This document shows, piece by piece, positions 47,101 through 56,100 of a stretch of 64,000 nt of DNA. Made by a program: the position numbers and the translations under genes. The notes beneath the pieces are model-generated. The model searched no databases. It worked only from the letters and a program-made list of their open reading frames with translations, and was not told the DNA's origin. How positions within the stretch are numbered: the stretch's first letter is position 1; each line of letters starts with the position of its first letter. The DNA is taken from NCBI GenBank assembly GCA_010645155.1, contig JAAGOF010000185.1, forward strand, positions 229,274 through 293,273. Direction: 5' to 3'. The DNA comes from Tigriopus japonicus. Taxonomy: Eukaryota > Arthropoda > Copepoda > Harpacticoida > Harpacticidae.

Positions 47101-49280
47101 GAAGAAGAGAAAATGTGCGACCATTTAATCACGGCAGCTCGTCGACGTGATGGCGTTTTGGCAGGACGATTGGTGGACAAGGTGGTGGATGTCCTGAGTA
47201 CTCGACATGGAGCCTGGTCCAAACGGGAAGATGGACCACGGGACTTTTGGAAACTGGATGTATGGGAGGACGATGCGCGGCGACGACGAAGGTTAGTTGG
47301 GGAAAACACTACAATGAAAGCTGGATATAAAAACAATAAGGTCACATGATAACGCATATAATTGTTTCTTTTTTCTTCAAATATTCCAAAATTAAGTCAG
47401 ATTAACGGTCTTTAAGTATATGCTCGCCACAGCTGTTGCGTTTCACAGACAACCGATGTCCCCGAGAGTATACTTAAGGATGTTAATCTGGCTTGGTTTT
47501 GTTTTCCGCTGAAAAATATCATAAATGCACTAACCTGCTGTTATTCAGGAATAGCACAGTTTTTACTTTAAGAGTTGCTCTGATTAGTTAGTGCATTCAT
47601 TAGCTCTGATATCGAAAGACGCTCTTGACTAAAAGGACATTTTGGTCAATGGCAAAACTGGCGATTGAACGTGTATGTTGAACAAGAAGGGAGGTAGGTG
47701 GTTTTTGATTGCGTGAAATTGGAAAGGACTTCAATATTTAGGTGAATATTATTGTTGTGTATTTCAAATTCATTCTCTGCTCGCCTTCATGCCTCGTTTT
47801 TGTGTGTTCTTTTTTGCCCGTATTAGTATGGCACAATTGTAGGTCGACTTTTAAAGAGAGCATTTATCATCTCTTGGTCTTGCTGATAAGTGATAAGTCA
47901 TCGAGACGAAAGAGCAAACATGGCAAATATCTCTTCAATCAAGGCATTAGCCAAGGACTTCTCGAAGTTATAACGTGCTCCACGCATTAGCTTATCTACT
48001 TCTTCTATGCTGGTACATGAGATTGAAACATATTTGCGAAGCCTACTCTTGATGTTTGTTTAACTTTTAGTCCAAGATTGTCTAAGTTAGAGCTCTCAAG
48101 TACGTATAGTGTGAAATCATGAGATGTGACCTCTTGCAAACGCAGGTCTTCAGATCCAAGAAGCAAAATATCACTACAGTAGCGTTTGATTATAACAATT
48201 TTTTCACTATTAAGAGTTGTTCAAGCGTGCCGACGACATTTTTCAAAAATGAGGACCACAATATCATTGAATAGTGTGTGATGTTTATTCAACGGATCTA
48301 CATCTTGAATAATTGAAGAAATTGGTGTTTAATGGATCCATTTTGTCCATTCTTGAGTATTCTATGATGTGTCAGTTAGTTCTTAGCTTTGCTCAAAGAA
48401 AGTGTTTTAATACTTTCAATGTCGGGCGAAAGCGCTTGCGGTCCATCATTAGTTCTAAGGGATTTGATTTAGTGATTTGAGCTAATTTAAAATGCACACC
48501 TTGTCAAAAGCAAGCGATAACTTGATACTTTTATTTCGACTTATCAGAGATTTTTGTTTGATGTGTCAAACACATGAGTCTCTTTAATTTGGCTTTCCCA
48601 GGCATTTAATCTTTCTCATACACTTCTCTAATTTAGGACAAGGCTGGCATAAAAACGCAAGGACCGGGCAAATCTGAAACACTGACATGTTTTCGTACTA
48701 TCAAAACCATTAGCGCCAGATGCAAACGGGAACTAACTACCCCATTAGCACTAAATTCCATGATTTGTACTGGTCATTATAGTTTCCTTTACATCTATAG
48801 CCAGATTCAATGCTTTTTCTCCAGATTAATTCGCAATCCATTGGGCTCAACCCATCCAGAAGCCACCTTGAAGGCTGCTATCGAGCATGGAGCTGCCGAT
48901 GATGCGATTGAGGCCGCCCAAGCGGAATTTCACGCCCACTTGGCTGCAGCTCGATCGCAAAATAATCAACAATCCAACAATCACGACCTCTTGGAAGACT
49001 CCGAGCTGATTGGAGAAGACCGAGAACTCGATAGTGACTCCCAAGGTGAGTTCTCGATCCTTATCTCGCGGACAAATTGCATTAGACGAGCATCAATATT
49101 CTTTAATGAGAGAGTGTTTCTAAATTGTGGTGATTGGTTTCAGGACCCATCAATATCAGTACGCCAGCCATTCTCGTGTCGCCAGGTATCTCCTTGTGGG
49201 GCACCATTTCGATTACGTCCTCTGAGGTCTATTTCGAGGTTGACGAAGACCATGAAGAATTCAAGAAGATCGACCCCCAG
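15982..49280 (+). CDS. Nbea: Neurobeachin (rugose-type BEACH protein), 5' 23 coding exons, partial at right
   Basis: Neurobeachin is a large BEACH-domain scaffold of neuronal membrane traffic and synapse function, and a PKA-anchoring protein in flies. Exons: 15982-17133, 28915-29019, 30672-30899, 31016-31111, 31172-31293, 31717-31963, 34175-34321, 35884-36078, 36288-36454, 38468-38904, 39590-39923, 39986-40176, 40434-41458, 41991-42338, 42406-42513, 42583-42727, 42989-43573, 45759-45871, 46021-46188, 46358-46655, 46727-47291, 48825-49045, 49144-49280. All phases agree and sum to 2378 codons without a stop. Conserved blocks seen: [39 protein letters not shown]-like [90 protein letters not shown] and YFEVDED. 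The PH-BEACH domain is cut after FKKIDPQ. BEACH and WD40 exons are not in the window. I chose the ATG at 15982, and an in-frame upstream TTG is ignored. Confidence 0.95.
17134..18653. other. Neurobeachin intron 1, left part
   Basis: AT-rich intronic sequence. The 125-codon minus frame at 17484-17861 has no recognisable family. No gene supported. Confidence 0.4.
18654..18981. mobile_element. Small TIR element (TAGTGATGGACCGAAA family), intact copy
   Basis: Terminal inverted repeats TAGTGATGGACCGAAA (18654-18669) and its reverse complement (18966-18981) enclose 328 bases. The interior repeats CGAAA and TTTCGG words, and most of it also folds back on itself. The flanks are TA-rich, so the target duplication cannot be resolved. 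Relatives in this window: 3693-3949, about 32250-32273 and about 48424-48454. There is no coding capacity. Confidence 0.75.
19193..19206. repeat. Poly-C tract
   Basis: A run of about 14 C bases within neurobeachin intron 1, between the small TIR element and the MZB1-like gene. Confidence 0.7.
19604..22013 (-). CDS. MZB1: MZB1/pERp1-like ER-resident protein, two exons, nested antisense
   Basis: MZB1 (pERp1) is a saposin-like ER protein with a CxxC motif that aids oxidative folding of secreted proteins. Exon 1 is 22013-21683 and exon 2 is 19887-19604 (minus), joined in phase 1 (DKT, then E at the junction, then [12 protein letters not shown]), giving 204 residues; human MZB1 has 189. Visible: a signal peptide (residues 1 to about 24, hydrophobic [10 protein letters not shown]), CDSC at 73-76 within [13 protein letters not shown] (compare LRCDACRAVAYQM in vertebrates), KYGIS and RLKGPGI matching the family YGV..RLTGPG block, paired cysteines in the C-terminal third (QLCSGF and [10 protein letters not shown]), and a C-terminal REEL ER-retrieval signal, also used by vertebrate MZB1. 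The gene lies wholly in neurobeachin intron 1 on the opposite strand. A Canopy-family relative is the alternative. Confidence 0.85.
22014..23837. other. Intronic spacer between MZB1-like and ionotropic receptor genes
   Basis: Probably contains the MZB1-like promoter near 22014-22400 (minus) and downstream DNA of the receptor. AT-rich, with no further gene recognised. Confidence 0.4.
23838..23843 (-). other. Poly-A signal AATAAA of the ionotropic receptor gene
   Basis: On the minus strand AATAAA lies 16 bases past the stop codon of the receptor. The position is close but workable for a 3' end signal. Confidence 0.45.
23860..25656 (-). CDS. Divergent ionotropic receptor (IR, variant iGluR), intronless, nested antisense
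   Basis: IRs are ligand-gated cation channels derived from glutamate receptors and used for chemosensing in protostomes. The product has 598 residues from the first ATG (an in-frame TGA lies upstream). Order: signal peptide (1-18, [13 protein letters not shown]), a divergent N-terminal part without a full amino-terminal domain, ligand-binding lobe S1 (about 170-290, with [10 protein letters not shown] and [14 protein letters not shown], the Arg at 256 aligning with the ligand-binding Arg of iGluRs), membrane segment M1 (about 295-316), pore loop (about 329-344, [10 protein letters not shown]), M2/M3 block (349-378, ending [13 protein letters not shown], the counterpart of the iGluR SYTANLAAF gate), lobe S2 (about 380-540) and a last membrane helix (549-576). 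It lies in neurobeachin intron 1, opposite strand. It is intact, so probably functional. The divergent sequence fits a tuning receptor rather than the IR8a or IR25a co-receptors. Confidence 0.88.
   Translation of the reverse strand: MWILWLISYFLTWNVVSAEGDVIEMLIHIRTIMERFPMDEIRWNDLAIHCQEECIRIFEIHPNAKITQDHTCLHQETIITAALPRNLSFGECTWIVLQNEEHEQFLDANRPPFQSHVYLFKLLSQTRFELWETYQVENMRERNLVQVWNNKTLLYQNEAILERRSFLGSAHFNVIMAEWRPFQYIQGYDVENARGFSVDLLGVLQSSMNFSYTLSGSEFQIQGDVFKNGSIYGLLGSVAQGEYDFGATVFVMSEDRAKHMNLLYVGTSITRVIISWIPQNSGVSDAILKMFDIDVWGTYALSLILLTAYGCMNSMLIQHQTKVKDHGEVGLSILGSLFGQGSAHPLNMISFRILLMTTFLLGLMFSITFSARLISSLSVRKQVNNLATLEQVEAEGVEMFIPGFGADFTLYSEASPNTIEGRLWQNKIGRSPEFHTNPYSLQALIGHHSTEAVALGYQNVVDEYRSRNPEVGCKLQTSKMPFFDGRLHFPFRPDFPYLKVFSFQLQKMEQSGIIDKLVQKWVKNIELNEEFMCQHSSQNEVTQVTFASVTKFFYTIGFGIVAGLSLLVLELVIICKRKASAISAQIQQKFAMQILKLN
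25681..27119. other. Neurobeachin intron 1, right-middle part
   Basis: Upstream DNA of the ionotropic receptor (minus) followed by AT-rich sequence. Short frames only, no gene supported. Confidence 0.4.
27120..27310. repeat. TAATT/AAGTAATT-rich block with hairpin
   Basis: Dense in ACTTAAGTAATT words, resembling the blocks at 13212-13902. It contains a perfect 16-bp inverted repeat at 27237-27272 (arm TTTTGAGCCAAGTAAC, loop TTAG). Confidence 0.65.
27787..27812. repeat. Perfect 26-bp palindrome
   Basis: GACACAAAAGGGA is followed directly by its exact reverse complement, with no spacer, in neurobeachin intron 1. Such a palindrome may extrude as a cruciform or bind a dimeric factor. Nothing else defines its role. 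Confidence 0.75.
28915..31111 (+). CDS. Nbea: Neurobeachin exons 2-4: N-terminal armadillo-like region
   Basis: Exon 2 (28915-29019) encodes [13 protein letters not shown]. Exon 3 (30672-30899) encodes [19 protein letters not shown] and [16 protein letters not shown]. Exon 4 (31016-31111) encodes [20 protein letters not shown]. These are among the most conserved blocks of neurobeachin and LRBA. All phases are 0. Residues 385-527. Confidence 0.93.
29665..30112. repeat. Long imperfect hairpin in neurobeachin intron 2
   Basis: The left arm (about 29665-29880) and right arm (about 29893-30112) are imperfect reverse complements over about 215 bases each. Matching blocks include GGAGTGGGAGGCTAGC against its complement near 30085, GTACGTATTTCAA against TTTGAAATACGTG, and a tight inner stem of GAATGAATGAACTAGCCC type. 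The loop is about 12 bases. It may be a fold-back element or a source of long double-stranded RNA. Confidence 0.75.
31172..34321 (+). CDS. Nbea: Neurobeachin exons 5-7: ConA-like lectin (LamG-type) domain
   Basis: Exon 5 (31172-31293): [20 protein letters not shown]. Exon 6 (31717-31963): [15 protein letters not shown] through [17 protein letters not shown]. Exon 7 (34175-34321): [19 protein letters not shown] and LGPGYK. Together they form residues 528-699, the beta-sandwich ConA-like module found in neurobeachin-class BEACH proteins. The exon 5/6 junction completes the Cys codon TG|C. Confidence 0.93.
31964..34174. other. Neurobeachin intron 6
   Basis: 2.2 kb with no gene. At about 32250-32273 there is a fragment (TTTCGGTCCAT) of the TAGTGATGGACCGAAA element family. 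Confidence 0.5.
34322..35883. other. Neurobeachin intron 7
   Basis: 1.6 kb. Short frames overlap on both strands with no protein-like features. No element recognised. Confidence 0.5.
35884..40176 (+). CDS. Nbea: Neurobeachin exons 8-12: DUF4704 / armadillo region
   Basis: Exon 8 (35884-36078) ends [12 protein letters not shown]. Exon 9 (36288-36454) has [15 protein letters not shown]. Exon 10 (38468-38904) has [25 protein letters not shown] and [13 protein letters not shown]. Exon 11 (39590-39923) has [21 protein letters not shown] and [11 protein letters not shown]. Exon 12 (39986-40176) has [13 protein letters not shown]. Residues 700-1140. Junction codons 9/10 (TG|T, Cys), 10/11 (G|AT, Asp), 11/12 (AA|G, Lys) and 12/13 (A|TG, Met) all restore the conserved residues. 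Confidence 0.93.
36455..38467. other. Neurobeachin intron 9
   Basis: 2.0 kb without a supported gene. A CGTA tetranucleotide run lies at about 37849-37863. Confidence 0.5.
38905..39589. other. Neurobeachin intron 10, AT-rich
   Basis: 685 bases; the right half (39240-39500) is strongly AT-rich with many TAATAA words. No gene. Confidence 0.55.
40434..41458 (+). CDS. Nbea: Neurobeachin exon 13: conserved helical block, acidic linker, RIPEFRW block
   Basis: The longest internal exon, residues 1141-1482. Order: [13 protein letters not shown] and [32 protein letters not shown]; a linker of about 130 residues that is strongly acidic ([16 protein letters not shown]); then [19 protein letters not shown] and [16 protein letters not shown]. 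In vertebrate NBEA the linker here is several hundred residues and contains the PKA RII-binding helix; here it is short and mostly E and D. Confidence 0.93.
41991..42727 (+). CDS. Nbea: Neurobeachin exons 14-16
   Basis: Exon 14 (41991-42338): [28 protein letters not shown] and [14 protein letters not shown]. Exon 15 (42406-42513): [18 protein letters not shown]. Exon 16 (42583-42727): [20 protein letters not shown]. Residues 1483-1682. Conserved throughout the family. Confidence 0.93.
42989..43573 (+). CDS. Nbea: Neurobeachin exon 17: cysteine- and histidine-rich linker exon
   Basis: 195 codons (about residues 1683-1877), open, and in phase with exons 16 and 18 (phase 1 on both sides). Clustered cysteines (DCSCYHQ, CECSSC, CCQCCAC, CAEC) and a run HHHHHSHG suggest metal binding. 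The acceptor CCCAAAAG is weaker than its neighbours but preceded by a long pyrimidine tract. I do not recognise this segment from vertebrate neurobeachin. It could be alternatively spliced, since skipping it keeps the frame. Confidence 0.75.
43574..45758. other. Neurobeachin intron 17, mostly repeat-derived
   Basis: 2.2 kb without a supported gene. Most of it (43814-45668) is bounded by inverted termini of the GGGTCGCATGTTAACGCA family. Confidence 0.5.
43814..45668. mobile_element. GGGTCGCATGTTAACGCA-terminated element, long or composite copy
   Basis: The left end GGGTCGCATGTTAACGCA (43814-43831) and the right end, its reverse complement (45651-45668), bracket 1855 bases. GTATACTTAA and AGTATACT words recur near both ends (43850-43905 and 45515-45630). 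The flanking 4-mers do not match (ATTT and AATC), so this may be two nearby copies or a copy with an insertion rather than one unit. No transposase frame was seen. Confidence 0.6.
45759..46655 (+). CDS. Nbea: Neurobeachin exons 18-20: low-complexity linker
   Basis: Exon 18 (45759-45871): [13 protein letters not shown] and SELQ. Exon 19 (46021-46188): Ser-rich, [14 protein letters not shown] and [12 protein letters not shown]. Exon 20 (46358-46655): Pro/Ser/Glu-rich, ending [11 protein letters not shown], which joins the conserved DUF1088 start. Residues 1878-2070. Exon calls rest on frame continuity and splice sites more than on conservation. Confidence 0.82.
46727..49045 (+). CDS. Nbea: Neurobeachin exons 21-22: DUF1088 region
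   Basis: Exon 21 (46727-47291): [69 protein letters not shown] and [10 protein letters not shown]. Exon 22 (48825-49045): [19 protein letters not shown] and a polar tail. The AG|A junction makes the last Arg of the RRRRR run. Residues 2071-2332. Confidence 0.94.
47339..47545. mobile_element. Decayed GGGTCGCATGTTAACGCA-family element
   Basis: Starts GGTCACATGATAACGCAT and shares internal words with the intact copy at 57304-57500 (AAGTCAGATTAACGG, CGCCACAGCTG, TTAATCTGGCTT as a complement match). The right terminus is not clear. It lies in neurobeachin intron 21. Confidence 0.55.
47546..48824. other. Neurobeachin intron 21, remaining part
   Basis: No gene. A fragment of the TAGTGATGGACCGAAA element family is at about 48424-48454 (CGGTCCATCATTAG). 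Confidence 0.45.
49144..49280 (+). CDS. Nbea: Neurobeachin exon 23: start of PH-BEACH domain
   Basis: Encodes [20 protein letters not shown] and [20 protein letters not shown], the first beta-strands of the PH-like domain that precedes BEACH. It ends in phase 0 at PQ|GTAGGC. The next expected exon (equivalent of VLAYTEGLHGKW) was not found in the following 14.7 kb. Confidence 0.93.
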
Positions 49281-52200
49281 GTAGGCACCCTTTACAGTTA
49301 CGTAGTTGTTCTAGACTAGCCCGTTGAAAAAAAAAGCAAGTGATTAAAATACCACAGGCCTCTTGCTCATTGTTGTAAGCCATCATCATTTTGATGTTGA
49401 TGAAAGGTTAGTCCGAAATCCAAGAGCTTCACGGAACACTTCCTTCATGCTTAGTACAGGAGAGCGATTTTTCTCCATAGTTCAAACCAAGGAGCACTCC
49501 TGACCTGGAGTAACAGATTCACAATGGCTCACTGGATCTCTAGAGACGATTCCTTTTGCAATGGAGTGCCTCAAGGTACAGAGCTCTCCCCTCGTTCGAA
49601 TGAGCATACCAAGCAATCATATTGTTCTTGGGCGTAACTGTGCTGTAAAGATAGCATCTCTTGGCTCCACTTGACTTGTTGATTTAGTGAGGCCGTAATA
49701 AACTTGCTTGAGATGTGAAGATAAGAGACGAAATGAGAGGTAAAAATCTCGCCAAAAATGGTGGCGCTCTCCGAGATAATTTAGAACAAAAGATCCTTTC
49801 GACGAGTTGTGCGTCGTGATGATTGAATCAAGTCATGGATTTAGAATCACAATAACGTTACGCTCTTCTGAAGATTCGCCGCCAATGAATACGTGAATAC
49901 TGAGTTGGCCGTTTTGGACTTGCTCACCCATTTTGTATATAGTCTCTCTCTTTGTTTGCCCTCATGAAAGGGCGAAAGGGAAACATTGCGCGGAACCCAC
50001 AATTAGATGCTCGTTTGAGCCCCAATCCTAACACAAGACCTGTCATCAATGTTTACACAACCACACATTTGCTCATAAGCCCAGAGATTTCCATAGATAG
50101 GAACCCACCAATGATGTTGGTAAATTCAGAACTAATAGCACAGGGTTACCGTATCTAGTGCCTTCTCTCTCGATGTTATAATCAAGCTTGGATAAAATGT
50201 TTCAAATAGATTGATTCGTGGTAGAAAGAAATCAAGCCAAATCTATGCATGGATGTAACTTTTGTTCTCATATAAGAGAGGCCGTCATCATCATTTTGTG
50301 GTCCAATGTGGGGTTTTTCATTCAATTTGCTGAGCCCCCAATTTTCATAGAACACTCAATAGACTAATTATAGGTTTGTCCGTCTCTATCCGAGCAACTT
50401 ATGGCTTAAGCTTAGTCCAAGCAAAATTTTGCCATGCCCCAAATAGTTCCCTTTTTCATTGGATCTAACTTATGTTGTGTGAAAGAAAACTCTCTACCAG
50501 AGAGATCCATCTCCAAAGCTCTCACAGAGACAGTTTCCAGAGAGCAGAAGCCTCCACTGAATGTCACAACAACCCCAATCAACAAATCAATCCCAGAGAC
50601 TCACATGGGAACTGAAGGCATTAAAAACGTCTTCGGTATCCATCCACTTCCATCTCCCTCCTCCCTCTTTAAATTGTGCTTGCTTGAAAAAACAGTCGGT
50701 GATTGTTTCAACCACGACTACCAACTGGCCTTTTACACGTTATGATGAGGTTGGATCTGAACCCACTGACAACCACACGCAGTCAGCAGTTGGTTGGATC
50801 AAAGGAAGTGGTTGTCAGTCATAAACCAACACACCACATCGAGCAATTCCATCGAAACCCGATCTTGAACCATCCTACTCGCGTAGCTTTGAATCCTGCT
50901 CATGGGATCGTGGCTAGAGCCATGTTTTACCGAGGTAATCGCGGGCCAGGTGGTCTGCAATGTGTTGATGATACATCCCTGAAGGTGGTTGTCAAATCAA
51001 CGGAAAGGTAATTGATTTTCATCAACGTAAACAAGTCCCTCTCTTCTCTCTCTTCCATGGCCAGAGGCCAATGGAAAAGTGAATAATGCCTTAAAAGCTA
51101 TGGAGAGCAGTTCGATGATACTCTCAAGTTTCTCATCATCAGTTCATTACAATCTGAAATGGGCCGAACTGAAGAGGGGTCATGATGATGGGCATTCCTG
51201 GACGAGGCTGGAAGACAGGTTATGATCATATTATTAGCTAGATGGATCTCGTATCAAGTCGATTTGCCTCTCGAGCTAACAATTCAGTCTGTTGTGGCGT
51301 TCGTTTCCCTCCGTTTCCATGTTGACAGGCTAGTTCATCATTCTTGACGAGAACGAACAACGTTCCGAAGTCCATTCACTACCGAACTTGAGGGGGGAGA
51401 AAGATGAACGAACATTCATTTCCAAGCCCCCGGGGACGAAGTAGCTGAGTAATTAACATCATCCCCTATGGTCGAGAAGTCGCTTTGGGTCATGGCTTTG
51501 ACAGATATTCGGTGATTTGCCAGTTTTTGCAACTGTAGTACTATTGCGACCGGATTGCGGATTGAGTGTGAACTTGAGGACGATGATCACGTGGATTTGA
51601 TGGACAAAAGAGGAGTGGTCGAGACTCTTTTGTTTTGGAAAGTGAAACTCGTGGTATTTGGTCGAATGGCATTTGTCCCTGTCAACCACAACATCACAAT
51701 TACGGGTCTTGATGTCAGGTCCTCGGATTTTTTTTCCTCCTGGCTTGTCTGTCTGTACATAGACGAAAGCGTGGACGACCAAAATTATCTTGGTCAGGCA
51801 TTGGAGGGTAGGTTGGTCATTAGAATGTCAAGTGGTCACCCCACTTGTTTCCTCGAGCTAAAAAAGAATATGCCTCCAAGCTGATTCCATTTGATGTGAC
51901 GGCCTAGAGACGAGATGCTAATGACCGGCTAATTGCTCTCATTATGCACTTTTTGTTGGTTCTCTTACCATTCCACTTCATGTTCGACGTAGTGAAGGGG
52001 CTTCTTGAGCTTGGCCAAGCATTTGCTCAAGTATCTCGAAGTATTCCCTCCCTCACATACTTGACGTACAATACCAAGGTGGTCGTCAAAGGCTCATCGT
52101 TCATCCGGAATGATTGTGAGGGTGGACAGGCCAGAAATCTGATCCTGAGAAGACGAGATGTGGCACATTATTCCACTCTTGATCTGATCTCGCTCCAAAA

Positions 52201-53114
52201 ATTCCAAACCGAATTTCGTGAATTCAGAGTAGCTAACTCCAAAGAAGGATGCTCTGTGACCGGACGACTAGTGGCCACTTAGTCAAAGTGTGCTTTTTCT
52301 CTGAAAAGGGTCACCCGTGATGAGCATGCTTCACCATTCAAGTGCTGTCATCGAACTCTTTTATGACTTGAATGGTTTCACCCTAGGAGGTCTGGACTTT
52401 GTCTCCAGGTCTGTCTATATCGATGCATTGCTCACTCAACCCGTCGATCGACTCCTACATTTTGACTGTTATGATTTATGGTTGGCAATCAAACAACTGG
52501 ATGAAAATCTCGAGTCTCTCAACCCTTAAAATGAAGACGGACACTCACTAGCCAATTTATGAAGCAGTCCAAATTTAACGGATTCAAAGAGACACATGTC
52601 CGTCTTCTGGTGTGGCCATCGTAAGTTCATCAACGAGATTGTGCCACCAGTGTCGCAAAGGACATGTTGTAAAACTGTTGGGATTGTTCAAAGGCTTGAA
52701 AAGTCGGATTTGAAGCTCTCATGTGCTGGTGGGTTCTGATTTCTGGATTGGTTCGCTTTCTGTCTGTCTGTCTGTGCTCACTTGACATCTGAACTGTCAG
52801 CAAGTGTTGGCAGTTCTCTTTGAAGGCTCAGCATGCAACCCGATGATAATGCAACCGAGCTTACCACTCTGAAATCGAAATGATGGTTGGTATCTGCTGA
52901 GTTTCATGAAGAATCTACGTTCTACTACTTTCGGTCATGCCTAAGTTCGTAATGTACTACTTCAAAAGCAAATCTCAAGTTGCCGGATGTAAATATTGGC
53001 TGGCTTTTCAGATAAAGACTTCAGATATGAAATCTTGTTTAAGTCACAAAGTAAATGAGGGAATGTGCATGAGGGGTCTTTTAGTCTGTCGAAGTTTGTG
53101 CCTTGAACGCCATC
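49281..53114. other. Neurobeachin intron 23, left part
   Basis: 3.8 kb with only short frames (for example 51555-51884 and 51944-52282) lacking protein features. The last few hundred bases are probably the innexin promoter and 5' UTR. Conserved non-coding regulatory DNA is possible but cannot be judged from one genome. Confidence 0.4.
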
Positions 53115-56100
53115 ATGGCCATCTTCTTTACGCAACTGAAACCGTACGTAAGTTTCGATAAACTTCGCATTGACAATTACGTGTTCCGATTGCATACATG
53201 GGTCACACCCGTCTTCTTAGTGGCATCATCTCTCTTGGTGATGTTCGGTACCTTGATAGAAAAACCCATTCAATGCACCACTGGCAAAGAAGTCCCTGAA
53301 GAGGTCATGAATACGTATTGCTGGATCCATTCCACGTTCACGTTACCCGACGACTTCTATAACCGCAGCGAGGCTCACCCTGGAGTGAGAAATCAACCTC
53401 CAGAGGAAGAAGGCCAAGAACGTTTTCACAAATACTATCAGTGGGTGTATTTAACATTGCTCTTCCAAGCTCTACTTTTTTGGCTCCCCAAGTATATATG
53501 GCAGGCAAAAGAAGGAGAAGAAATCGAAATGACACTCAGGACCGAATGGATGAGCAGACCTTATCCGCGACAAATGGAGGACCTCATCAAAGCCATGGAA
53601 TATCTACTGAAGGACATTGATTTTTGGATAAGCAGGAAACAAAAATTGCCCAACTCTAAACCGGACAAACAAATAGCTGATCTGAACAGCATAAAGAAAC
53701 TCATCCAAAGCTTAAAAGGTTTGGTAAATGACACTATTCCTTGGATGAAGAAAAAACCACTCTTCTCTGAAATTTGGAAAGACAGAACAGCTCATCCTGG
53801 GAAACACATAATACGGGACTATAGAAAACACAGGTCACACCTTGCAGCAAAATTGGCAAGTTGGAAACGCGAAAAGAAGGATACGTTCGATGAAATCTCA
53901 CGCAACCCTATCCCTTATCCATTGAACCTATTTGGCTTTTGCATCAACAAACAGCGCGAAATTCTTTCTGATATTTCTGGCAAGCTGAATGAATTTGTCC
54001 AAGACTTGGAATGCATTGCCGGGGAAAATCACGTGCACTTTGTCAACTCCGGTATTGCCTGGGACCAGCAAGAAGAAACAGAGATGGAAGATTACTGCAT
54101 GAAATGGTTCAAAGAAGAAAATCGTCTTTGCGAATCAATCGAGAAAGAAATTGCCGCTTTAGAAAGTGGAAAACATTGGTTCGCTGAAATCTCAGAAAAA
54201 AGTCCAGCCGGCTCTGATTTGCTAAAGAGGCTTCTCCAAGACTTGGCCATCATTGGGGAACGAATCACCGCATATGAGAAGGCGCAGCAATCATGCGTTG
54301 GAAACCCAGACAAGCAAGAGACTCTCCATCAAGAATGGAACTGTATCAGAGAAGAATTGACGTTTTTGATAAAAGAAGTGAACGAATTTTTTGCTGAAAT
54401 TTCGAACAAACCAGAACACTATCTGCCCAAACTAGAGCAACTCGTTGCAGAAAGGGAAGACATTGAGAAAGAATTGGCCTCTTTAATTATCAAGAAAAAC
54501 CAAAACACTGGTGACAGGCTCGTGGAGCTTGTCAAAGACGAGAAGAAAACCATTGCAAAAGCGTTTAACTTGTGGAAACAAGAGATTCAACAACTGTTTG
54601 CCAAAGTTGCCATTCATTTTGCCAAGTCTGGTAATGCGTGGAATGAGAACATAGGAGAAGAAATTGAAGATTGCATCTTAAAATGGAGTAGCGTTCAAAA
54701 CAGCCCGGACGAAATCGATGAAGAGCTCAAACAAACAAAGATGGAAATTGCTGCTTTGAAATGTAAGGATTGGTTCGCTGAAATCCTGGACAAAACGACA
54801 ATTGGTTTGGTCAAGAGCCTTCTCAAAGACTTGGCAATCCTTAAAAAGGAAATTACCCGGTATTCAAAGGAGCAACAATTAGATGCTGGAAACACAATCA
54901 AGGAAACCTGGATGACTTTGATAAACAAGAAAAAACAATTGCTTGCTAAAATTTTGGACCAACGAGAGCAATATCTGTCCAAACTAGCGAAACTCGTAGA
55001 AATACGGAAAGACATTGCGGCACACTTGTCCTCTTTCATCAAGGAAAAACAAGAGACTCATGGCAACCTCATTGAAGACAAGAATCGAACCATTGCAGAG
55101 GGGGCATTTGACTTTTGGATATGCGAGAAACAAGAACTGTTTGCTAGATTTGCCGCTCAGTTTGGCAAGTGTGGTGATCCGAGTGATGAAGAAACCCAAA
55201 AAAAGACTGTGGATCGCGTCTTAAAATCGAACAGCGATCAAAACAGTGTGCATCAATTCGTTAAAGGCTTGATTAACATCGAGGAAGAATTTGATGCATT
55301 GGTAGGTGAGAAGCATTTGTTGCCTGAGATTTTTTCTGAAGAAAGTCTTAGGTCTTCGCTGAGAAATATTCTCGAAGAATTGGTAATCAATGAAGAGAGA
55401 ATAAGTGGTTGGGATCGACAGAAAAATCAACTGATTGCTGAAATCTCGGAGAAACGAGTACCTTTTCTGCACAAACAAGAGAAACTCGTCGATGAAAGGA
55501 AAAAGATTGGGATAGATTCAAAGAATTTGCTAATCAAAAAAGACTCTTTCTTCTCTCAAATTTCAAAGAAACGAGAGCATTTTCTGCGCAAATTAAAGGT
55601 ACTTGTTGAAAAGAAAGACATGGCAATGGAATTGGCCATTTTGATAGTCGATAAATATCTGAAGTCGAATAAAAGCCTCAGGAAAGTCATCTTTGACAAG
55701 AAGCAAACCTTTGCGGAAAGATTTGACATTTTGGAACTCAAGGAAGATCAAAGACATGACAATGGCGAAAAGAATGCTTTCGCGATAGCGTTGAACTCTT
55801 TGATAGTCAAGAAAAACCAAATCCTGGATGAAAGCCTTGCGAAACTCAAGGACGAGAAAAATGTCGTTGCAAAACAAATGGCTCCTTTAACAATCAAGAA
55901 TAACCAAATGCTCGACAAAAGTCTCATCAAATTAGTCAATGATAAGGAGAAAACCACGAAAGAAGTGTTTGACTTCTTCATTGATGAGAAACAACAACTG
56001 TTTGCTAAATTTGCCGCTCATTTTGTCAAGACCGGTGATGCCTGGGAAAAAAACAAGCCACTAGGCAAATCGGAAAAACAACAATTGCTTGTTGAAATAT

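Noticed and set aside
51944..52282. 112-codon plus-strand frame with a hydrophobic start
   Set aside because: No family match recognised and no splice or promoter support; kept as intronic DNA.
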